The translations under genes were made by a program, and so were the position numbers. A model generated the notes under the pieces. The model was not told the DNA's origin. It saw only the letters and a program-made list of their open reading frames with translations, and ran no database searches. A stretch of DNA of 64,000 nucleotides, from the NCBI GenBank assembly GCA_905221215.1, contig CAJNCI010000003.1, forward strand, positions 120,222-184,221, in the 5' to 3' direction. The stretch comes from a bacterium. Lineage in GTDB: Bacteria > Bacillota > Bacilli > Lactobacillales > Streptococcaceae. Numbering within the stretch: the stretch's first letter is position 1; every line of letters starts with the position of its first letter. Positions 45,431 to 56,253 of this stretch are shown here, piece after piece.

Positions 45431-45459
45431 AGTATAAACCTTTAAAATTTAAAAGTCAA
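45431..45459 (-). promoter_or_regulatory. mgtA promoter
   Basis: Minus strand TTGACT (45459-45454), 17-base spacer, TATACT (45436-45431). The M-box begins at the expected start site. Confidence 0.88.
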
Positions 45460-45479
45460 TCATTTGAGTTGTTTGACTC

Positions 45480-46541
45480 TTAAATAACTATCAACTCTTT
45501 TGGAGCAAGGGTCAATAATTCACAACCTGTCTCTGTAATCAGGATATCATCCTCGATACGAACACCATATTTGCCTTCGATATAGATACCTGGCTCGTCT
45601 GTCAAGGCCATACCTGCCTTAATAGTTTCTGTAGAAGTCTGGCTAAAGTATGGTTCCTCATGGATATCCAGTCCAATACCGTGTCCGATACCGTGGGTAA
45701 AGTAGTCGCCATAGCCTGCCTCAATGATAATATCACGAGGGATTTTGTCAAAGTCACGGAAACCTAAGCCAGCCTTAGCCTGGTCAATCAAGGCTTGGTT
45801 GGCTTTCAAAACCGTATTGTAAATCTCTGCCTGCTCGTCGCTAACATGTCCCAGATAGATAGTCCGTGTCATATCACTGACATAGTGGTCATAAAGGCAA
45901 CCGAAGTCCATGGTAATGGCTTCTCCTAGCTCAACTGGTTTGTGCATAGGATGAGCATGAGGTTTGGAAGAATTGATACCGCTAGCTAGGATCGTATCAA
46001 AAGACAAGCCAGATGCTCCCAACTCACGCATACGGAAGTCAAGGAAGTTGGCAATCTCAATTTCAGTCTTTCCTGGCTTGATAAAGTCAAGCGCATCGCG
46101 GAAAGCTTGGTCTGAGATAGAACAAGCCTTGCGAATAGCTGCAATCTCCGCTTCATCCTTAATCATTCGAAGACCTTCAACAAACTGAGTTTGTGGAAGC
46201 AAGTCAATTCCTTCAAAGGCTGCCTGCATACGGTGATAATAAGAGACCGAAATCTCATCTTCAAAACCGATGCGAGACAAGCCCATATCCTTGACAATAC
46301 CTGCAATGACAGCCAATTCATCGCGATCAGCCACAATCTCAAAACCACTGGTTTCTTGTTTAGCTGCAATGATATAGCGAGAATCTGTCACCAAAACCTG
46401 ACGGTCACGGCTGATAAAGACTGTTCCATTTGAACCCCAAAAACCAGTCAGATAATAGACATTTTTAAGGTTATTGATGATGATGCCATCTAGTTCTTTT
46501 TCTTGCATTTTAGCGAGAAATGCTTGTACACGTTTATTCAT
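45480..46541 (-). CDS. Xaa-Pro peptidase (M24B family)
   Basis: A 353-residue aminopeptidase P/prolidase-type enzyme with a pita-bread catalytic half. Metal ligands are visible in [20 protein letters not shown] (two Asp), [13 protein letters not shown] (His) and the later Glu residues of [19 protein letters not shown]. It cleaves X-Pro bonds in cytoplasmic peptides. The start overlaps the uvrA end by 8 bases. Whether it is PepP or PepQ cannot be settled from sequence. Confidence 0.93.
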   Translation of the reverse strand: MNKRVQAFLAKMQEKELDGIIINNLKNVYYLTGFWGSNGTVFISRDRQVLVTDSRYIIAAKQETSGFEIVADRDELAVIAGIVKDMGLSRIGFEDEISVSYYHRMQAAFEGIDLLPQTQFVEGLRMIKDEAEIAAIRKACSISDQAFRDALDFIKPGKTEIEIANFLDFRMRELGASGLSFDTILASGINSSKPHAHPMHKPVELGEAITMDFGCLYDHYVSDMTRTIYLGHVSDEQAEIYNTVLKANQALIDQAKAGLGFRDFDKIPRDIIIEAGYGDYFTHGIGHGIGLDIHEEPYFSQTSTETIKAGMALTDEPGIYIEGKYGVRIEDDILITETGCELLTLAPKELIVI

Positions 46542-49365
46542 GATGTAACTTTCCTTTCAAATAGTGTCCTGTGTAGCTGGCTTCATTGGCCGCTACTTCT
46601 TCTGGGGTTCCTGTTGCGATGATGGTTCCACCACCGACACCGCCCTCAGGACCCAAATCAATAATATGGTCTGCTGTCTTGATAACATCCAGATTGTGCT
46701 CAATAACGAGGACTGTATTGCCATCGTCAACAAAGCGTGCTAAAACCTTGAGCAGGCGAGCAATATCCTCTGTATGAAGCCCTGTCGTCGGTTCATCCAG
46801 AATGTAGAATGACTTACCGGTCGAGCGTTTGTGGAGTTCGCTAGCCAGCTTCATACGCTGGGCTTCTCCCCCAGAAAGGGTGGTAGCTGGTTGACCTAGC
46901 GTCACATAGCCCAGTCCCACATCCTTGATAGTCTGGAGTTTGCGTTGAATCTTAGGAATGTGTTGGAAGAACTCTACCGCATCGTTGACCGTCATGTCCA
47001 AGACCTGCGAGATATTCTTTTCCTTGTAGTGAACTTCTAGGGTTTCACTGTTATAGCGAGTCCCGTGGCAAACTTCACAAGCCACGTAAACATCTGGCAA
47101 GAAGTGCATCTCGATCTTGATAATCCCATCACCTGAGCAGGCTTCACAACGACCTCCCTTGACGTTAAAACTGAAACGACCCTTCTTGTAGCCTCGAATC
47201 TTGGCTTCGTTTGTCTGGGCAAAAAGGTCACGTATATCGTCAAAAACTCCTGTATAAGTAGCCGGGTTAGACCTTGGCGTTCGTCCGATTGGACTCTGGT
47301 CAATGTCAATCAAGCGGTCTACGTGTTCAATCCCTGTGATGGTCTTGAATTTACCAGGTTTGTCTGAATTGCGGTTGAGCTTCTGGGCAATAGCTTTTTT
47401 GAGGATGCTGTTGATTAAGGTCGATTTCCCTGAACCTGAAACACCTGTCACCGCAATGAATTTCCCTAGTGGGAAGCGAGCAGTAACATTTTGCAAGTTG
47501 TTCTCACGCGCTCCTGTCACTTCGATAAAACGGCCATTTCCCACACGACGCTCTTCGGGTACTGGAATAGCACGTTTGCCTGACAAGTACTGGCCTGTGA
47601 TGGACTTGCTGTTGCGAGCAACCTGTTTTGGCGTACCTGCGGCAACAATCTCCCCACCAAACACACCGGCACCAGGACCAACGTCAATCAGATAATCCGC
47701 CTCACGCATGGTATCTTCGTCGTGTTCTACCACGATAAGAGTATTGCCCAAGTCACGCATCTTTTTCAGACTGGCAATCAGGCGGTCATTATCCCTCTGG
47801 TGAAGACCGATTGAAGGCTCATCTAGGATATAAAGGACACCTGATAGGTTAGACCCAATCTGAGTCGCCAAGCGAATACGTTGACTCTCTCCACCTGATA
47901 GGGTTCCTGCTGAACGTGACAGGGTCAGATAGTTGAGCCCCACGTTATTGAGGAAGGTCAAGCGATCCTTGATTTCCTTGAGAATCGGACGAGCAATGAT
48001 TGCTTCATTTTCAGACAGGGTCAACTGGCTCACCAACTCCAAGTGGTCTGCGATAGACAGGTCTGAAATTTCTCCGATATGTGGTCCTTGCTCACCACCA
48101 ACACGGACAGACAAGGCCTGATCATTAAGACGATAGCCGTGACAGGTTCCGCAGGTCAGCTCATTCATGTAGAGGCGCATCTGGGTGCGGGTGTAATCAC
48201 TGTTGGTCTCGTGATAGCGACGCTTGATATTATTGACAACTCCCTCAAATGGAATGTCGATATCGCGCACACCGCCAAATTCATTCTCATAGTGGAAATG
48301 GAATTCCTTGCCATCTGAGCCGTAGAGAATCAAGTTCTTATCCTCTTCTGACAAGTCCTCAAAAGGCTTATCCATATCCACTCCAAAGGCCGTCATGGCC
48401 TGCTCTAGCATATTTGGATAATAGTTAGATGAGATAGGATTCCAAGGGGCCAAGGCTCCCTCACGTAGCGTTTTGCTGGCATCTGGCACTACCAAATCAG
48501 TGTCCACCTCCAGCTTAATACCCAAGCCGTCACACTCACTACATGAGCCAAAAGGAGCATTGAAGGAGAAGAGTCGAGGCTCTAACTCTGGAACAGTAAA
48601 TCCACAAACTGGGCAGGCATAATGCTCAGAGAAGAGCAACTCCGAATCGTCCATAGTATCGATAATGACATAACCTTCTGCAATACGAAGGGCAGCCTCA
48701 ATGGAATCAAAGAGACGGCTTCGGATACCCTCCTTGATGACAATACGGTCAACCACGACATCGATATTGTGTTGCTTGCTCTTGGACAACTCTGGTACTT
48801 CGGTCACATCATAGACTTCCCCATCCACACGGACACGAACATACCCATCTTTCTGAATCTTTTCAATAACGCTCTTATGCTGTCCTTTTTTCTTACGGAT
48901 AACTGGTGCTAAGATTTGCAGGCGCTGGCGTTCTGGCAACTCTAAGACCTTATCCACAATTTGCTCCACAGAAGAGGCCTTGATAGCTCCATGTCCGTTG
49001 ATACAGTAAGGCGTCCCCACACGTGCGTAGAGGAGACGCAGATAGTCATTGATTTCAGTCGTTGTTCCCACCGTCGAACGAGGGTTTTTGCTAGTCGTTT
49101 TCTGGTCAATGGAAATAGCTGGGCTGAGACCATCAATGGCATCTACATCTGGCTTCTCCATATTCCCCAAGAATTGACGAGCGTAGGCTGACAAACTCTC
49201 CACATAACGACGTTGTCCCTCCGCATAGAGGGTGTCAAAGGCCAGACTGGATTTCCCTGAACCTGACAAACCAGTCACGACAACCAACTTGTCTCGTGGA
49301 ATCTCCACATCAATATTTTTTAAATTATGGGCACGCGCCCCATGAATGACAATTTTATCTTGCAT
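46534..49365 (-). CDS. uvrA: Excinuclease ABC subunit A
   Basis: A 943-residue DNA damage sensor with two ABC ATPase modules: Walker [10 protein letters not shown] near residue 33 and GVSGSGKST near residue 640, signatures LSGGESQRI and [10 protein letters not shown]. Zinc fingers have CxxC pairs (CPVC...CSEC and CEAC...CEVC). ATG 49365 is taken because it gives the family length; the frame continues to 49398. A -10 TATAAT (49397-49402) lies just upstream. Confidence 0.97.
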   Translation of the reverse strand: MQDKIVIHGARAHNLKNIDVEIPRDKLVVVTGLSGSGKSSLAFDTLYAEGQRRYVESLSAYARQFLGNMEKPDVDAIDGLSPAISIDQKTTSKNPRSTVGTTTEINDYLRLLYARVGTPYCINGHGAIKASSVEQIVDKVLELPERQRLQILAPVIRKKKGQHKSVIEKIQKDGYVRVRVDGEVYDVTEVPELSKSKQHNIDVVVDRIVIKEGIRSRLFDSIEAALRIAEGYVIIDTMDDSELLFSEHYACPVCGFTVPELEPRLFSFNAPFGSCSECDGLGIKLEVDTDLVVPDASKTLREGALAPWNPISSNYYPNMLEQAMTAFGVDMDKPFEDLSEEDKNLILYGSDGKEFHFHYENEFGGVRDIDIPFEGVVNNIKRRYHETNSDYTRTQMRLYMNELTCGTCHGYRLNDQALSVRVGGEQGPHIGEISDLSIADHLELVSQLTLSENEAIIARPILKEIKDRLTFLNNVGLNYLTLSRSAGTLSGGESQRIRLATQIGSNLSGVLYILDEPSIGLHQRDNDRLIASLKKMRDLGNTLIVVEHDEDTMREADYLIDVGPGAGVFGGEIVAAGTPKQVARNSKSITGQYLSGKRAIPVPEERRVGNGRFIEVTGARENNLQNVTARFPLGKFIAVTGVSGSGKSTLINSILKKAIAQKLNRNSDKPGKFKTITGIEHVDRLIDIDQSPIGRTPRSNPATYTGVFDDIRDLFAQTNEAKIRGYKKGRFSFNVKGGRCEACSGDGIIKIEMHFLPDVYVACEVCHGTRYNSETLEVHYKEKNISQVLDMTVNDAVEFFQHIPKIQRKLQTIKDVGLGYVTLGQPATTLSGGEAQRMKLASELHKRSTGKSFYILDEPTTGLHTEDIARLLKVLARFVDDGNTVLVIEHNLDVIKTADHIIDLGPEGGVGGGTIIATGTPEEVAANEASYTGHYLKGKLHHE

Positions 49366-49396
49366 CTTTGTTCTTTCTAGTCCATTATTGCTTACC

Positions 49397-49452
49397 ATTA
49401 TACCAAAAAAAGTGAGATTCTATTACCCAAAAGGCCAATTTTATAGTATAAT
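49397..49452. promoter_or_regulatory. Divergent uvrA / corA promoters
   Basis: Minus-strand TATAAT with TGG extension at 49397-49402 for uvrA and plus-strand TATAAT at 49447-49452 for corA, back to back in a 130-base region. The -35 elements are weak. Confidence 0.6.
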
Positions 49453-49496
49453 AGTACGGTGTGAAAAAATCTGAAAAATGAGAAAGGATAAGGGAT

Positions 49497-50441
49497 ATGA
49501 AACAAGTTTTTCTCTCTACAACAACTGAATTTAAAGAGATCGATACGCTTGAACCGGGTACTTGGATCAATCTCGTTAATCCGACTCAAAATGAATCACT
49601 GGAAATCGCTAATGCCTTCGATATTGATATTGCCGACCTTAGAGCACCGCTCGATGCGGAAGAAATGTCTCGTATTACGATTGAAGACGAGTATACCCTG
49701 ATTATCGTAGACGTTCCGGTCACAGAGGAAAGAAATAACCGCACCTACTACGTAACCATCCCGCTTGGTATTATCATCACCGAGGAAACCATTATCACTA
49801 CGTGTTTGGAACCTCTACCAGTCCTCGATGTCTTTATCAACCGTCGCTTGCGTAATTTCTACACCTTCATGCGTTCACGTTTTATTTTCCAGATTCTCTA
49901 TCGCAATGCAGAGCTTTACCTAACAGCCCTTCGTTCGATTGACCGTAAGAGTGAACAAATCGAAAGTCAACTACATCAATCAACTCGTAATGAAGAATTG
50001 ATTGAGCTCATGGAATTGGAAAAAACCATCGTCTATTTCAAGGCCTCACTCAAAACAAATGAGCGTGTGATTAAGAAATTGACCAGCTCAACCAGCAATA
50101 TCAAGAAATACCTTGAGGACGAAGACCTGCTTGAAGATACCTTGATTGAAACCCAACAGGCCATCGAGATGGCAGACATTTACGGAAATGTCCTTCATTC
50201 CATGACAGAAACCTTTGCCTCTATCATTTCCAATAACCAGAACAACATCATGAAAACCTTGGCCCTTGTGACCATCGTCATGTCCATCCCAACCATGGTC
50301 TTTTCTGCCTACGGGATGAACTTTAAGGATAATGAAATCCCCCTAAACGGCGAGCCAAATGCCTTCTGGTTAATCGTCTTTATCGCCTTTGCTATGAGTG
50401 TCTCGCTCACTCTCTATCTCATCCATAAAAAATGGTTCTAA
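49497..50441 (+). CDS. corA: CorA family Mg2+ transporter
   Basis: A 314-residue pentameric channel subunit. The long cytoplasmic helical part (residues 120-245) precedes two C-terminal membrane helices, with the pore motif GMN in SAYGMNFKD near residue 278. Together with mgtA 4 kb away this gives the window two Mg2+ routes. AGAAAGGATAAGGG lies before the ATG. Confidence 0.94.
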   Translation: MKQVFLSTTTEFKEIDTLEPGTWINLVNPTQNESLEIANAFDIDIADLRAPLDAEEMSRITIEDEYTLIIVDVPVTEERNNRTYYVTIPLGIIITEETIITTCLEPLPVLDVFINRRLRNFYTFMRSRFIFQILYRNAELYLTALRSIDRKSEQIESQLHQSTRNEELIELMELEKTIVYFKASLKTNERVIKKLTSSTSNIKKYLEDEDLLEDTLIETQQAIEMADIYGNVLHSMTETFASIISNNQNNIMKTLALVTIVMSIPTMVFSAYGMNFKDNEIPLNGEPNAFWLIVFIAFAMSVSLTLYLIHKKWF

Positions 50442-50452
50442 GAGGAGTTCCT

Positions 50453-51130
50453 ATGTCTCAGATTGATCTACAAAAATTAACCAAGAAAAACCAAGAGTTT
50501 GTCCACATCGCTACCCAACAATTCATTAAAGATGGGAAAACAGATGCTGAAATTAAGGCTATTTTTGAGGAAGTTATTCCCCAAATCCTTGAGGAGCAAG
50601 CCAAGGGTACGACTGCTCGTTCCCTCTACGGCGCACCTACCCACTGGGCTCATAGCTTCACTGTCAATGAGCAATATGAAAAAGAGCATCCAAAGGAAAA
50701 TGATGATCCAAAACTCATGATTATGGACTCAGCCCTTTTCATCACTAGCCTCTTTGCCCTCGTCAGCGCCCTTACAACCTTCTTCTCAGCAGATCAGGCT
50801 ATCGGTTACGGTTTGATTACTCTTCTGCTAGTTGGACTGGTTGGTGGATTTGCCTTCTACTTGATGTACTACTTTGTTTACCAATACTATGGTCCAGATA
50901 TGGACCGCAGTCAACGTCCACCTTTCTGGAAATCTGTACTGGTTATCCTAGCCTCTATGTTCCTTTGGTTACTTGTCTTCTTTGCAACAAGCTTCCTACC
51001 AGCTAACCTTAACCCAGTACTTGCTCCATTGCCACTAGCTATTATCGGAGCAGTTCTCCTAGCCCTTCGCTTCTATCTCAAGAAACGCTTGAACATTCGC
51101 AGCGCAAGTGCAGGACCAACACGTTATTAA
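50453..51130 (+). CDS. DUF1129 family membrane protein
   Basis: A 226-residue protein with a charged N-terminal third (IDLQKLTKKNQEFVHIATQQ) and four to five membrane helices from about residue 95. DUF1129 proteins are of unknown function. ATG 50453, 12 bases after corA, follows GAGGAG; a longer frame overlapping corA is rejected. Co-transcribed with corA and ended by the terminator at 51140. Confidence 0.85.
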   Translation: MSQIDLQKLTKKNQEFVHIATQQFIKDGKTDAEIKAIFEEVIPQILEEQAKGTTARSLYGAPTHWAHSFTVNEQYEKEHPKENDDPKLMIMDSALFITSLFALVSALTTFFSADQAIGYGLITLLLVGLVGGFAFYLMYYFVYQYYGPDMDRSQRPPFWKSVLVILASMFLWLLVFFATSFLPANLNPVLAPLPLAIIGAVLLALRFYLKKRLNIRSASAGPTRY

Positions 51131-51139
51131 GAGAATGAT

Positions 51140-51168
51140 AAAAGCAACTGCAGGTGCGGTTGCTTTTT
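51140..51168 (+). terminator. Terminator of corA-DUF1129
   Basis: Stem AAAGCAAC / GGTTGCTTT with a 9-base loop and a T run. Confidence 0.9.
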
Positions 51169-51268
51169 ACTACTTTCTTGATTTAAAAGCATTCTTCTGA
51201 AATTCCACATAGCTTTCTCTTATCTTTTGTGATAAAATAGGCTCAATCTATTTCTAGGAGGACGAGAT

Positions 51269-52300
51269 ATGGTTTCTACTATTGGTATTGTTAGTTTGTC
51301 TAGTGGCATTATCGGAGAAGACTTTGTCAAACACGAAGTGGACTTGGGTGTCCAACGTCTCAAGGACTTAGGACTTAATCCTATCTTTTTGCCCCATTCG
51401 TTAAAAGGATTAGACTTTATCAAGAACCATCCTGAAACCCGTGCAGAGGATTTGATGCAAGCCTTTTCTGATGATAGCATCGACATGATCCTATGCGCCA
51501 TCGGTGGAGATGATACCTATCGTTTGTTGCCCTACCTTTTTGAAAATGGCCAACTAGAAAAGGTTATTCGACAAAAGATTTTTCTTGGCTTCTCAGATAC
51601 AACCATGAACCATCTCATGTTGCATAAACTAGGAATCAAGACCTTTTATGGTCAATCCTTCTTAGCAGACATTTGTGAATTGGACAAGGAAATGCTGACC
51701 TATAGTCTCCACTACTTTAAAGAATTGATAGAGACAGGAAAAATCTCAGAAATCCGCCCTAGTGACGTTTGGTATGAGGAACGAACTGATTTTAGTCCCA
51801 AGGCTCTGGGAACACCTCGTGTCAGTCATACAAATACTGGTTTTGACTTGTTACAAGGAAATGCCCAGTTCGAGGGAGAAATCCTCGGTGGTTGCCTCGA
51901 ATCTCTCTACGATATCTTTGACAACTCTCGATACGCAGACAGCACAGAGCTCTGCCAAAAATACAAACTTTTCCCTGACTTGTCCGACTGGGAAGGAAAA
52001 ATCCTCTTTCTAGAAACAAGCGAAGAAAAGCCTGAGCCGGAATATTTCAAAAAGGTGCTGCAGACTTTAAAGGACACTGGGATATTCGAGGTCATCAGCG
52101 GACTCTTGGTCGGGAAACCTATGGATGAAACTTTCTATGACGACTATAAAGACGCACTATTGGATATCATTGACAGCAATGTCCCGATTGTCTATAATTT
52201 GAATGTCGGCCACGCAACTCCAAGAGCCATTGTTCCCTTTGGCGTTCACGCCTCTGTAGATGCAAAGGAGCAAATCATTCGCTTTGACTATAACAACTAA
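51269..52300 (+). CDS. S66 family peptidase (LD-carboxypeptidase / MccF-like)
   Basis: A 343-residue Ser-His-Glu hydrolase family protein. The nucleophile motif is GFSDTT near residue 110, the EGEILGGCLESLY region near residue 205 carries the catalytic Glu, and the catalytic His is in NVGHATPRAIVPFG near residue 315. Relatives trim peptidoglycan tetrapeptides or inactivate microcin C. No signal peptide, so it is cytoplasmic. AGGAGGACGAG precedes the ATG. Confidence 0.88.
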   Translation: MVSTIGIVSLSSGIIGEDFVKHEVDLGVQRLKDLGLNPIFLPHSLKGLDFIKNHPETRAEDLMQAFSDDSIDMILCAIGGDDTYRLLPYLFENGQLEKVIRQKIFLGFSDTTMNHLMLHKLGIKTFYGQSFLADICELDKEMLTYSLHYFKELIETGKISEIRPSDVWYEERTDFSPKALGTPRVSHTNTGFDLLQGNAQFEGEILGGCLESLYDIFDNSRYADSTELCQKYKLFPDLSDWEGKILFLETSEEKPEPEYFKKVLQTLKDTGIFEVISGLLVGKPMDETFYDDYKDALLDIIDSNVPIVYNLNVGHATPRAIVPFGVHASVDAKEQIIRFDYNN

Positions 52301-52326
52301 AGCTGGGAAAAATTTCTCAGCTTTTT
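52299..52326 (+). terminator. Terminator of the S66 peptidase gene
   Basis: A 12-base stem AAAGCTGGGAAA / TTTCTCAGCTTT followed by T residues. It starts at the stop codon. Confidence 0.88.
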
Positions 52327-52361
52327 TCTATATTCTCAGATATTCTAGTTACCTATACTCA

Positions 52362-52925
52362 CTAATTGCTGCTTTTCCACGCACAATCATTCTCATGGTC
52401 ATCGACTAGGCCTGCTGCTTGTAGAAAAGACAAGACGGCGACTGGGCCTGTGAACTTGAAACCTCGTTTTTTGAGTTCTTTAGCTAATTTCTCAGACAAA
52501 GGTGTTTTAGCTGGGGCTTGGCGGTAATCGGGAACATCATTAACAATAGTTTTCCCCTCAACAAAAGACCAAAGATAGGCATCAAAGGAGCCATAGGTTT
52601 TCTGTACTTGTAAAAATGCTTGGGCATTAGAGCGTGTAGCAAAAATCTTAGCTCTATTTCTGATGATGGCTGGATTCTCCAACAAGGCTTCCAATTCGGA
52701 GTCAGTCATTTCTGCGACTGCTTGAATTTGATAACCATGAAAGGCTTCTCGGAAAGCTTGGCGTTTGTTGAGCACCGTTTCCCAAGACAGGCCTGCCTGA
52801 TAGGTTTCCATGCACAATAACTCAAACAATGCTTGGTCATCATGGAGGGGCTTGCCCCACTCCTCATCATGATAGGCGATATAGATAGGATTGGTCATCT
52901 TGACCCACGAACAACGTTTTGTCAT
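52362..52925 (-). CDS. tag: 3-methyladenine DNA glycosylase I
   Basis: A 187-residue helix-hairpin-helix glycosylase that removes 3-methyladenine. Zinc-site residues include the N-terminal Cys (RCSW) and C-terminal His (DDHENDC). YHDEEWGKPLHDD and ETYQAGLSWETVL are typical Tag motifs. It lies 10 bases after ruvA. Confidence 0.95.
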   Translation of the reverse strand: MTKRCSWVKMTNPIYIAYHDEEWGKPLHDDQALFELLCMETYQAGLSWETVLNKRQAFREAFHGYQIQAVAEMTDSELEALLENPAIIRNRAKIFATRSNAQAFLQVQKTYGSFDAYLWSFVEGKTIVNDVPDYRQAPAKTPLSEKLAKELKKRGFKFTGPVAVLSFLQAAGLVDDHENDCAWKSSN

Positions 52926-52934
52926 GCTCTGCTC

Positions 52935-53528
52935 CTATTTGACCAACATTTTAAGGGCCGACTTGATATAGTTCTCAGCTGTATCTGTCGTTCCTTCAAA
53001 GAATTTCTTGATTTTCTTGAGCTCCGTCGCCTTGTAGCCCAGTGCCAGCATGGCTTCCATAGCTTCTTCCAATTCTTGATTTTCAGCGCTAGCTTGCACT
53101 GCCACCTTAGCAGGAATGTCATCACTAGCCACGACTACCTTGCCTTCCAAGTCCAGCACCATCTGCTGGGCTGTTTTCTTGCCAATTTTAGGGAACTTGG
53201 TCAAGTAGGTAATATTCTTGGTTTCGATGGCTTGAACCAAGCCAGCATTGTCATCGGCAGCGATAATAGCCAGAGCTGATACAGGACCAATCCCAGAAAC
53301 CGAAATCAGACTGAGAAAGAGTTTCTTCTCGTCCTCTGAACGAAATCCATAAAGCAGCTGAGCATCCTCACGCACGACCTGATGCACATAAATTTGGGCT
53401 TCTTGATTGAACTGACCTGAGTAGGCATAGGGATTGGCCACATGTAGGATATAGCCGATACCATTGGTTTCAAGAACAATGTATTTAGCCGTGATTTTGG
53501 TAATGATTCCTTTTAAATATTCGTACAT
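52935..53528 (-). CDS. ruvA: Holliday junction DNA helicase subunit RuvA
   Basis: A 197-residue junction-binding subunit with an N-terminal OB fold ([20 protein letters not shown]), two helix-hairpin-helix motifs ([12 protein letters not shown] and [13 protein letters not shown]) and a C-terminal RuvB-binding domain. ATG 53528 has AAAAGGAAAA upstream; the longer frame runs into a BOX element. Confidence 0.96.
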   Translation of the reverse strand: MYEYLKGIITKITAKYIVLETNGIGYILHVANPYAYSGQFNQEAQIYVHQVVREDAQLLYGFRSEDEKKLFLSLISVSGIGPVSALAIIAADDNAGLVQAIETKNITYLTKFPKIGKKTAQQMVLDLEGKVVVASDDIPAKVAVQASAENQELEEAMEAMLALGYKATELKKIKKFFEGTTDTAENYIKSALKMLVK

Positions 53529-53540
53529 AATTTTCCTTTT

Positions 53541-53655
53541 ATGCTCAATGAAAATCAAACAGCAAACTAGAAAGCTAGTCACAGGTTTCTCAAAGCACAG
53601 CTTTGATATTGCAGATAAAGCTGATCTGGTTTGAAGAGATTTTCGAAGAGTATGA
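53541..53655 (-). repeat. BOX element between ruvA and mutL
   Basis: Degenerate BOX. The boxC arm ATGCTCAATGAAAATCAAAC, a boxB-like TCTCAAAGCACAGCTTTGATA middle and a boxA tip GATTTTCGAAGAGTAT are all present. It starts 12 bases upstream of the ruvA ATG and abuts the mutL stop. In many pneumococcal genomes the riboflavin genes lie between ruvA and mutL; they are absent here. Confidence 0.88.
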
Positions 53656-53657
53656 AT

Positions 53658-55607
53658 TTAATATTTCCCCAACTCACGGAGACTGGTGTGATTTTCCTGA
53701 ATGCGTCGGAACATCTTTTCCATATCCGACTTGGTAAAATGCACCAAAACAGGACGTCCGTGGGGACAGTTATAGGGATTGTCACATTGAGAAAGTTGAT
53801 AAAGCAGCTGTCTAGCTGAGTGGTCGTCGATACGATGGTTGGCCTTGATAGACCGCTTGCAGGACATCATGATAGCCAGCTCTGCTCGGTATTTCTTGAT
53901 AGAAACTTCCTTAGTCAAGAGCAGCATATCACACATTTCATAGATACCAGACTCAATCTCCTCCTCTGCCATCCAAATAGGATGTTCACGTAGGATAAAT
54001 TGATTTTCTCCGTACTCTGCTAGAAAGACGCCCACTTCCTCTAAAAGTGCCATTCTTTCCTTGAGACGAAGAGCATCATCCGCAGGAAATTCAAAGATAT
54101 AGGGCACTAGGAGTTGCTGCTGGCTCTGGTCAACATCGCCAATGCTCTCACGATATTCCTCATATTTAACTCGTTCCTGAGCCGCATGCTGATCTATGAT
54201 GTAAAGCCCATCTCGCCCCTGGGCAAAGAGATAAGTCCCGTGCATTTGTCCGAAAAACTCCAACTCTGGGAAACTTGAAGATTCTTCTCGCTCCAGCTTG
54301 TCATAGGCCTTATCGAGACTCGCAAGGTCCAACTCAGGATGATCTAGTTGGTCATAGTTAGCAGGCTTTCTCTCCGCAAAATGCAGTTTTGCTGGCTTGG
54401 TCAACTGGTCCAAGGTTTCTTTGGCAAATAAAGTCAAATCCTGTCCTTCATCAGTCAATTCTACCTGATAATCAGCCACCTCAGCTTGACTAGGTCTTGA
54501 CAGCTCAGTTTGCTCATAGTAGAGCGTATTTTCTTTGAGTGGGAGAATGGTCTGCTCCACCTTCTCACGATTGCGCACGGTCGATTTGGCAAGGTTTTCC
54601 AAGGCATCTGGTATCAAGGTTTGTTCCTTGAGACTATTTGCAATAGCTTCTGAAACTAGCGTCATTAGTTCTTTTTCCTTGGAAATCCGCACCTCTTGCT
54701 TGGTCGGATGAACATTGACATCCGCTAGATAAGGGTCGATATGGATGTGAATGACAGCCAGTGGAAAACGCCCCACCATGAGTTTACTGCCATAACCATC
54801 CAAAATAGCACGATTAAGCAGGAAGTTCTTGATATAACGGCCATTGATGAAGAGGCTGATATAGTTGCGATTAGCCCGAGTCAACTCAGGCAGAGACACA
54901 AAACCTGTAATTTCGAAATCTAAGTCAGAGTTCTCAATTTCAATCATCTTCTTAGCACTCGCCAAACCATAAATCCCTGCGATTGCTTGGCGCAGTTGCC
55001 CAGTCCCAGCTGTCCGTGTCATTTCCTTGCCATCACTGATCAAACTAAAAGAAATCTCAGGATGGGCCAAGCCCAGACGGTTGACAATATCAATGATATG
55101 AGACAACTCCGCTTGCTGACTCTTCATATACTTGAGGCGGGCAGGCGTGTTGAAAAAGAGGTCCTCCACACAAACCTTGGTCCCCACAGGACTAGTCGCT
55201 GGGATGACTTCTTCTACTTCTCCCCCACGCGCTACTAATTTAGTCCCGTGGCTTGCGCCATCCATTGCCGTCAACAAAGTCAAGACACTAACAGATGCTA
55301 TAGAGGGCAAGGCTTCACCACGAAAACCAAGCGTCCGAATCCGAAAGAGGTCTGCTTGATTTTTTATCTTACTGGTCGCATGGCGACGCAGGGCCAATTC
55401 CACCTCATCATGGGCAATTCCATGACCATTATCGGTGATTTGAATCTTCTTGAGACCAGCTTCCTCAATCTCAATGATAATCTGGCTAGAGCCAGCATCA
55501 ATGGCATTTTCTACCAACTCTTTAACAACACTGGCAGGACGTTCGATAACCTCTCCTGCCGCGATCTGGTTTGCCAACACCTCTGGCAATTCAATAATAT
55601 GAGACAT
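53658..55607 (-). CDS. mutL: DNA mismatch repair protein MutL (HexB)
   Basis: A 649-residue GHKL ATPase. The N-terminal motifs [14 protein letters not shown] and GFRGEALPS are intact, followed by a transducer domain ([11 protein letters not shown]) and a C-terminal dimerisation region with the [11 protein letters not shown] end. The start has AAAGATGTC spacing and a -10 TATAAT at 55655-55660. Confidence 0.97.
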   Translation of the reverse strand: MSHIIELPEVLANQIAAGEVIERPASVVKELVENAIDAGSSQIIIEIEEAGLKKIQITDNGHGIAHDEVELALRRHATSKIKNQADLFRIRTLGFRGEALPSIASVSVLTLLTAMDGASHGTKLVARGGEVEEVIPATSPVGTKVCVEDLFFNTPARLKYMKSQQAELSHIIDIVNRLGLAHPEISFSLISDGKEMTRTAGTGQLRQAIAGIYGLASAKKMIEIENSDLDFEITGFVSLPELTRANRNYISLFINGRYIKNFLLNRAILDGYGSKLMVGRFPLAVIHIHIDPYLADVNVHPTKQEVRISKEKELMTLVSEAIANSLKEQTLIPDALENLAKSTVRNREKVEQTILPLKENTLYYEQTELSRPSQAEVADYQVELTDEGQDLTLFAKETLDQLTKPAKLHFAERKPANYDQLDHPELDLASLDKAYDKLEREESSSFPELEFFGQMHGTYLFAQGRDGLYIIDQHAAQERVKYEEYRESIGDVDQSQQQLLVPYIFEFPADDALRLKERMALLEEVGVFLAEYGENQFILREHPIWMAEEEIESGIYEMCDMLLLTKEVSIKKYRAELAIMMSCKRSIKANHRIDDHSARQLLYQLSQCDNPYNCPHGRPVLVHFTKSDMEKMFRRIQENHTSLRELGKY

Positions 55608-55812
55608 CTTTCAGCCCCTTTCCGTATCTATTTTCCTAGCAATTGATTAGTGCTATTATACCATATTTCAGATAGGACAGAAAAGCTCCACCACATAGGA
55701 GCCAAATCCCTCCACATAAACAAAGTCCCTTGCCAGGTGTCGTAAAATAGTGTTTAATAAAGGTGTACAAGAAGTGATCACAATTTTGTATGAAAAACAA
55801 GGAGAGAAATTT

Positions 55813-56253
55813 ATGAAAGTAGAACTACAGATTAGTGAGACTTACAAGGAGGAAAAACTGATTGTCCAAGCACCTCAGCCGACAGATAAAGTCCAGAAAG
55901 TCATCGAGTTCGCAGAAAATCTGGATCAAAAAGAAAAAATCAAAGGGAAAATCGATGATCAGGTCTATCTAGTTAAGATTGGTAAGATACAACGCTTCTA
56001 TATCGAGAATCGGAAGGTTCTAGCAGAAACAGCAAGTCAGACCTACAACATTGATTTACGGCTCTATCAAGTCCTTGAAATTCTGCCAACCAATTTTATC
56101 CAAATTTCTCAATCAGAAATCATCAATATCGACTCCATCTCTCACCTCAAGCTCACTCCCAACGGTCTAGTTGAAATTTTCTTGAAGAATGAAAGCTTCA
56201 CCTACTCTTCACGCCGTTACCTAAAAACCATCAAGGAGAAATTAGAACTATGA
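55813..56253 (+). CDS. LytTR family DNA-binding regulator
   Basis: A 146-residue protein whose C-terminal half (from about residue 45) is a LytTR DNA-binding domain (FIQISQSEIINIDSISHLKL, YLKTIKEKL). It has no receiver domain. Such stand-alone LytTR proteins pair with a membrane inhibitor, as in the HdrRM/BrsRM systems of S. mutans that control competence and bacteriocin genes. The gene behind it (DUF3021) is that partner. ATG 55813 follows AAGGAGAGAAATTT; a longer frame is rejected. Confidence 0.9.
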   Translation: MKVELQISETYKEEKLIVQAPQPTDKVQKVIEFAENLDQKEKIKGKIDDQVYLVKIGKIQRFYIENRKVLAETASQTYNIDLRLYQVLEILPTNFIQISQSEIINIDSISHLKLTPNGLVEIFLKNESFTYSSRRYLKTIKEKLEL

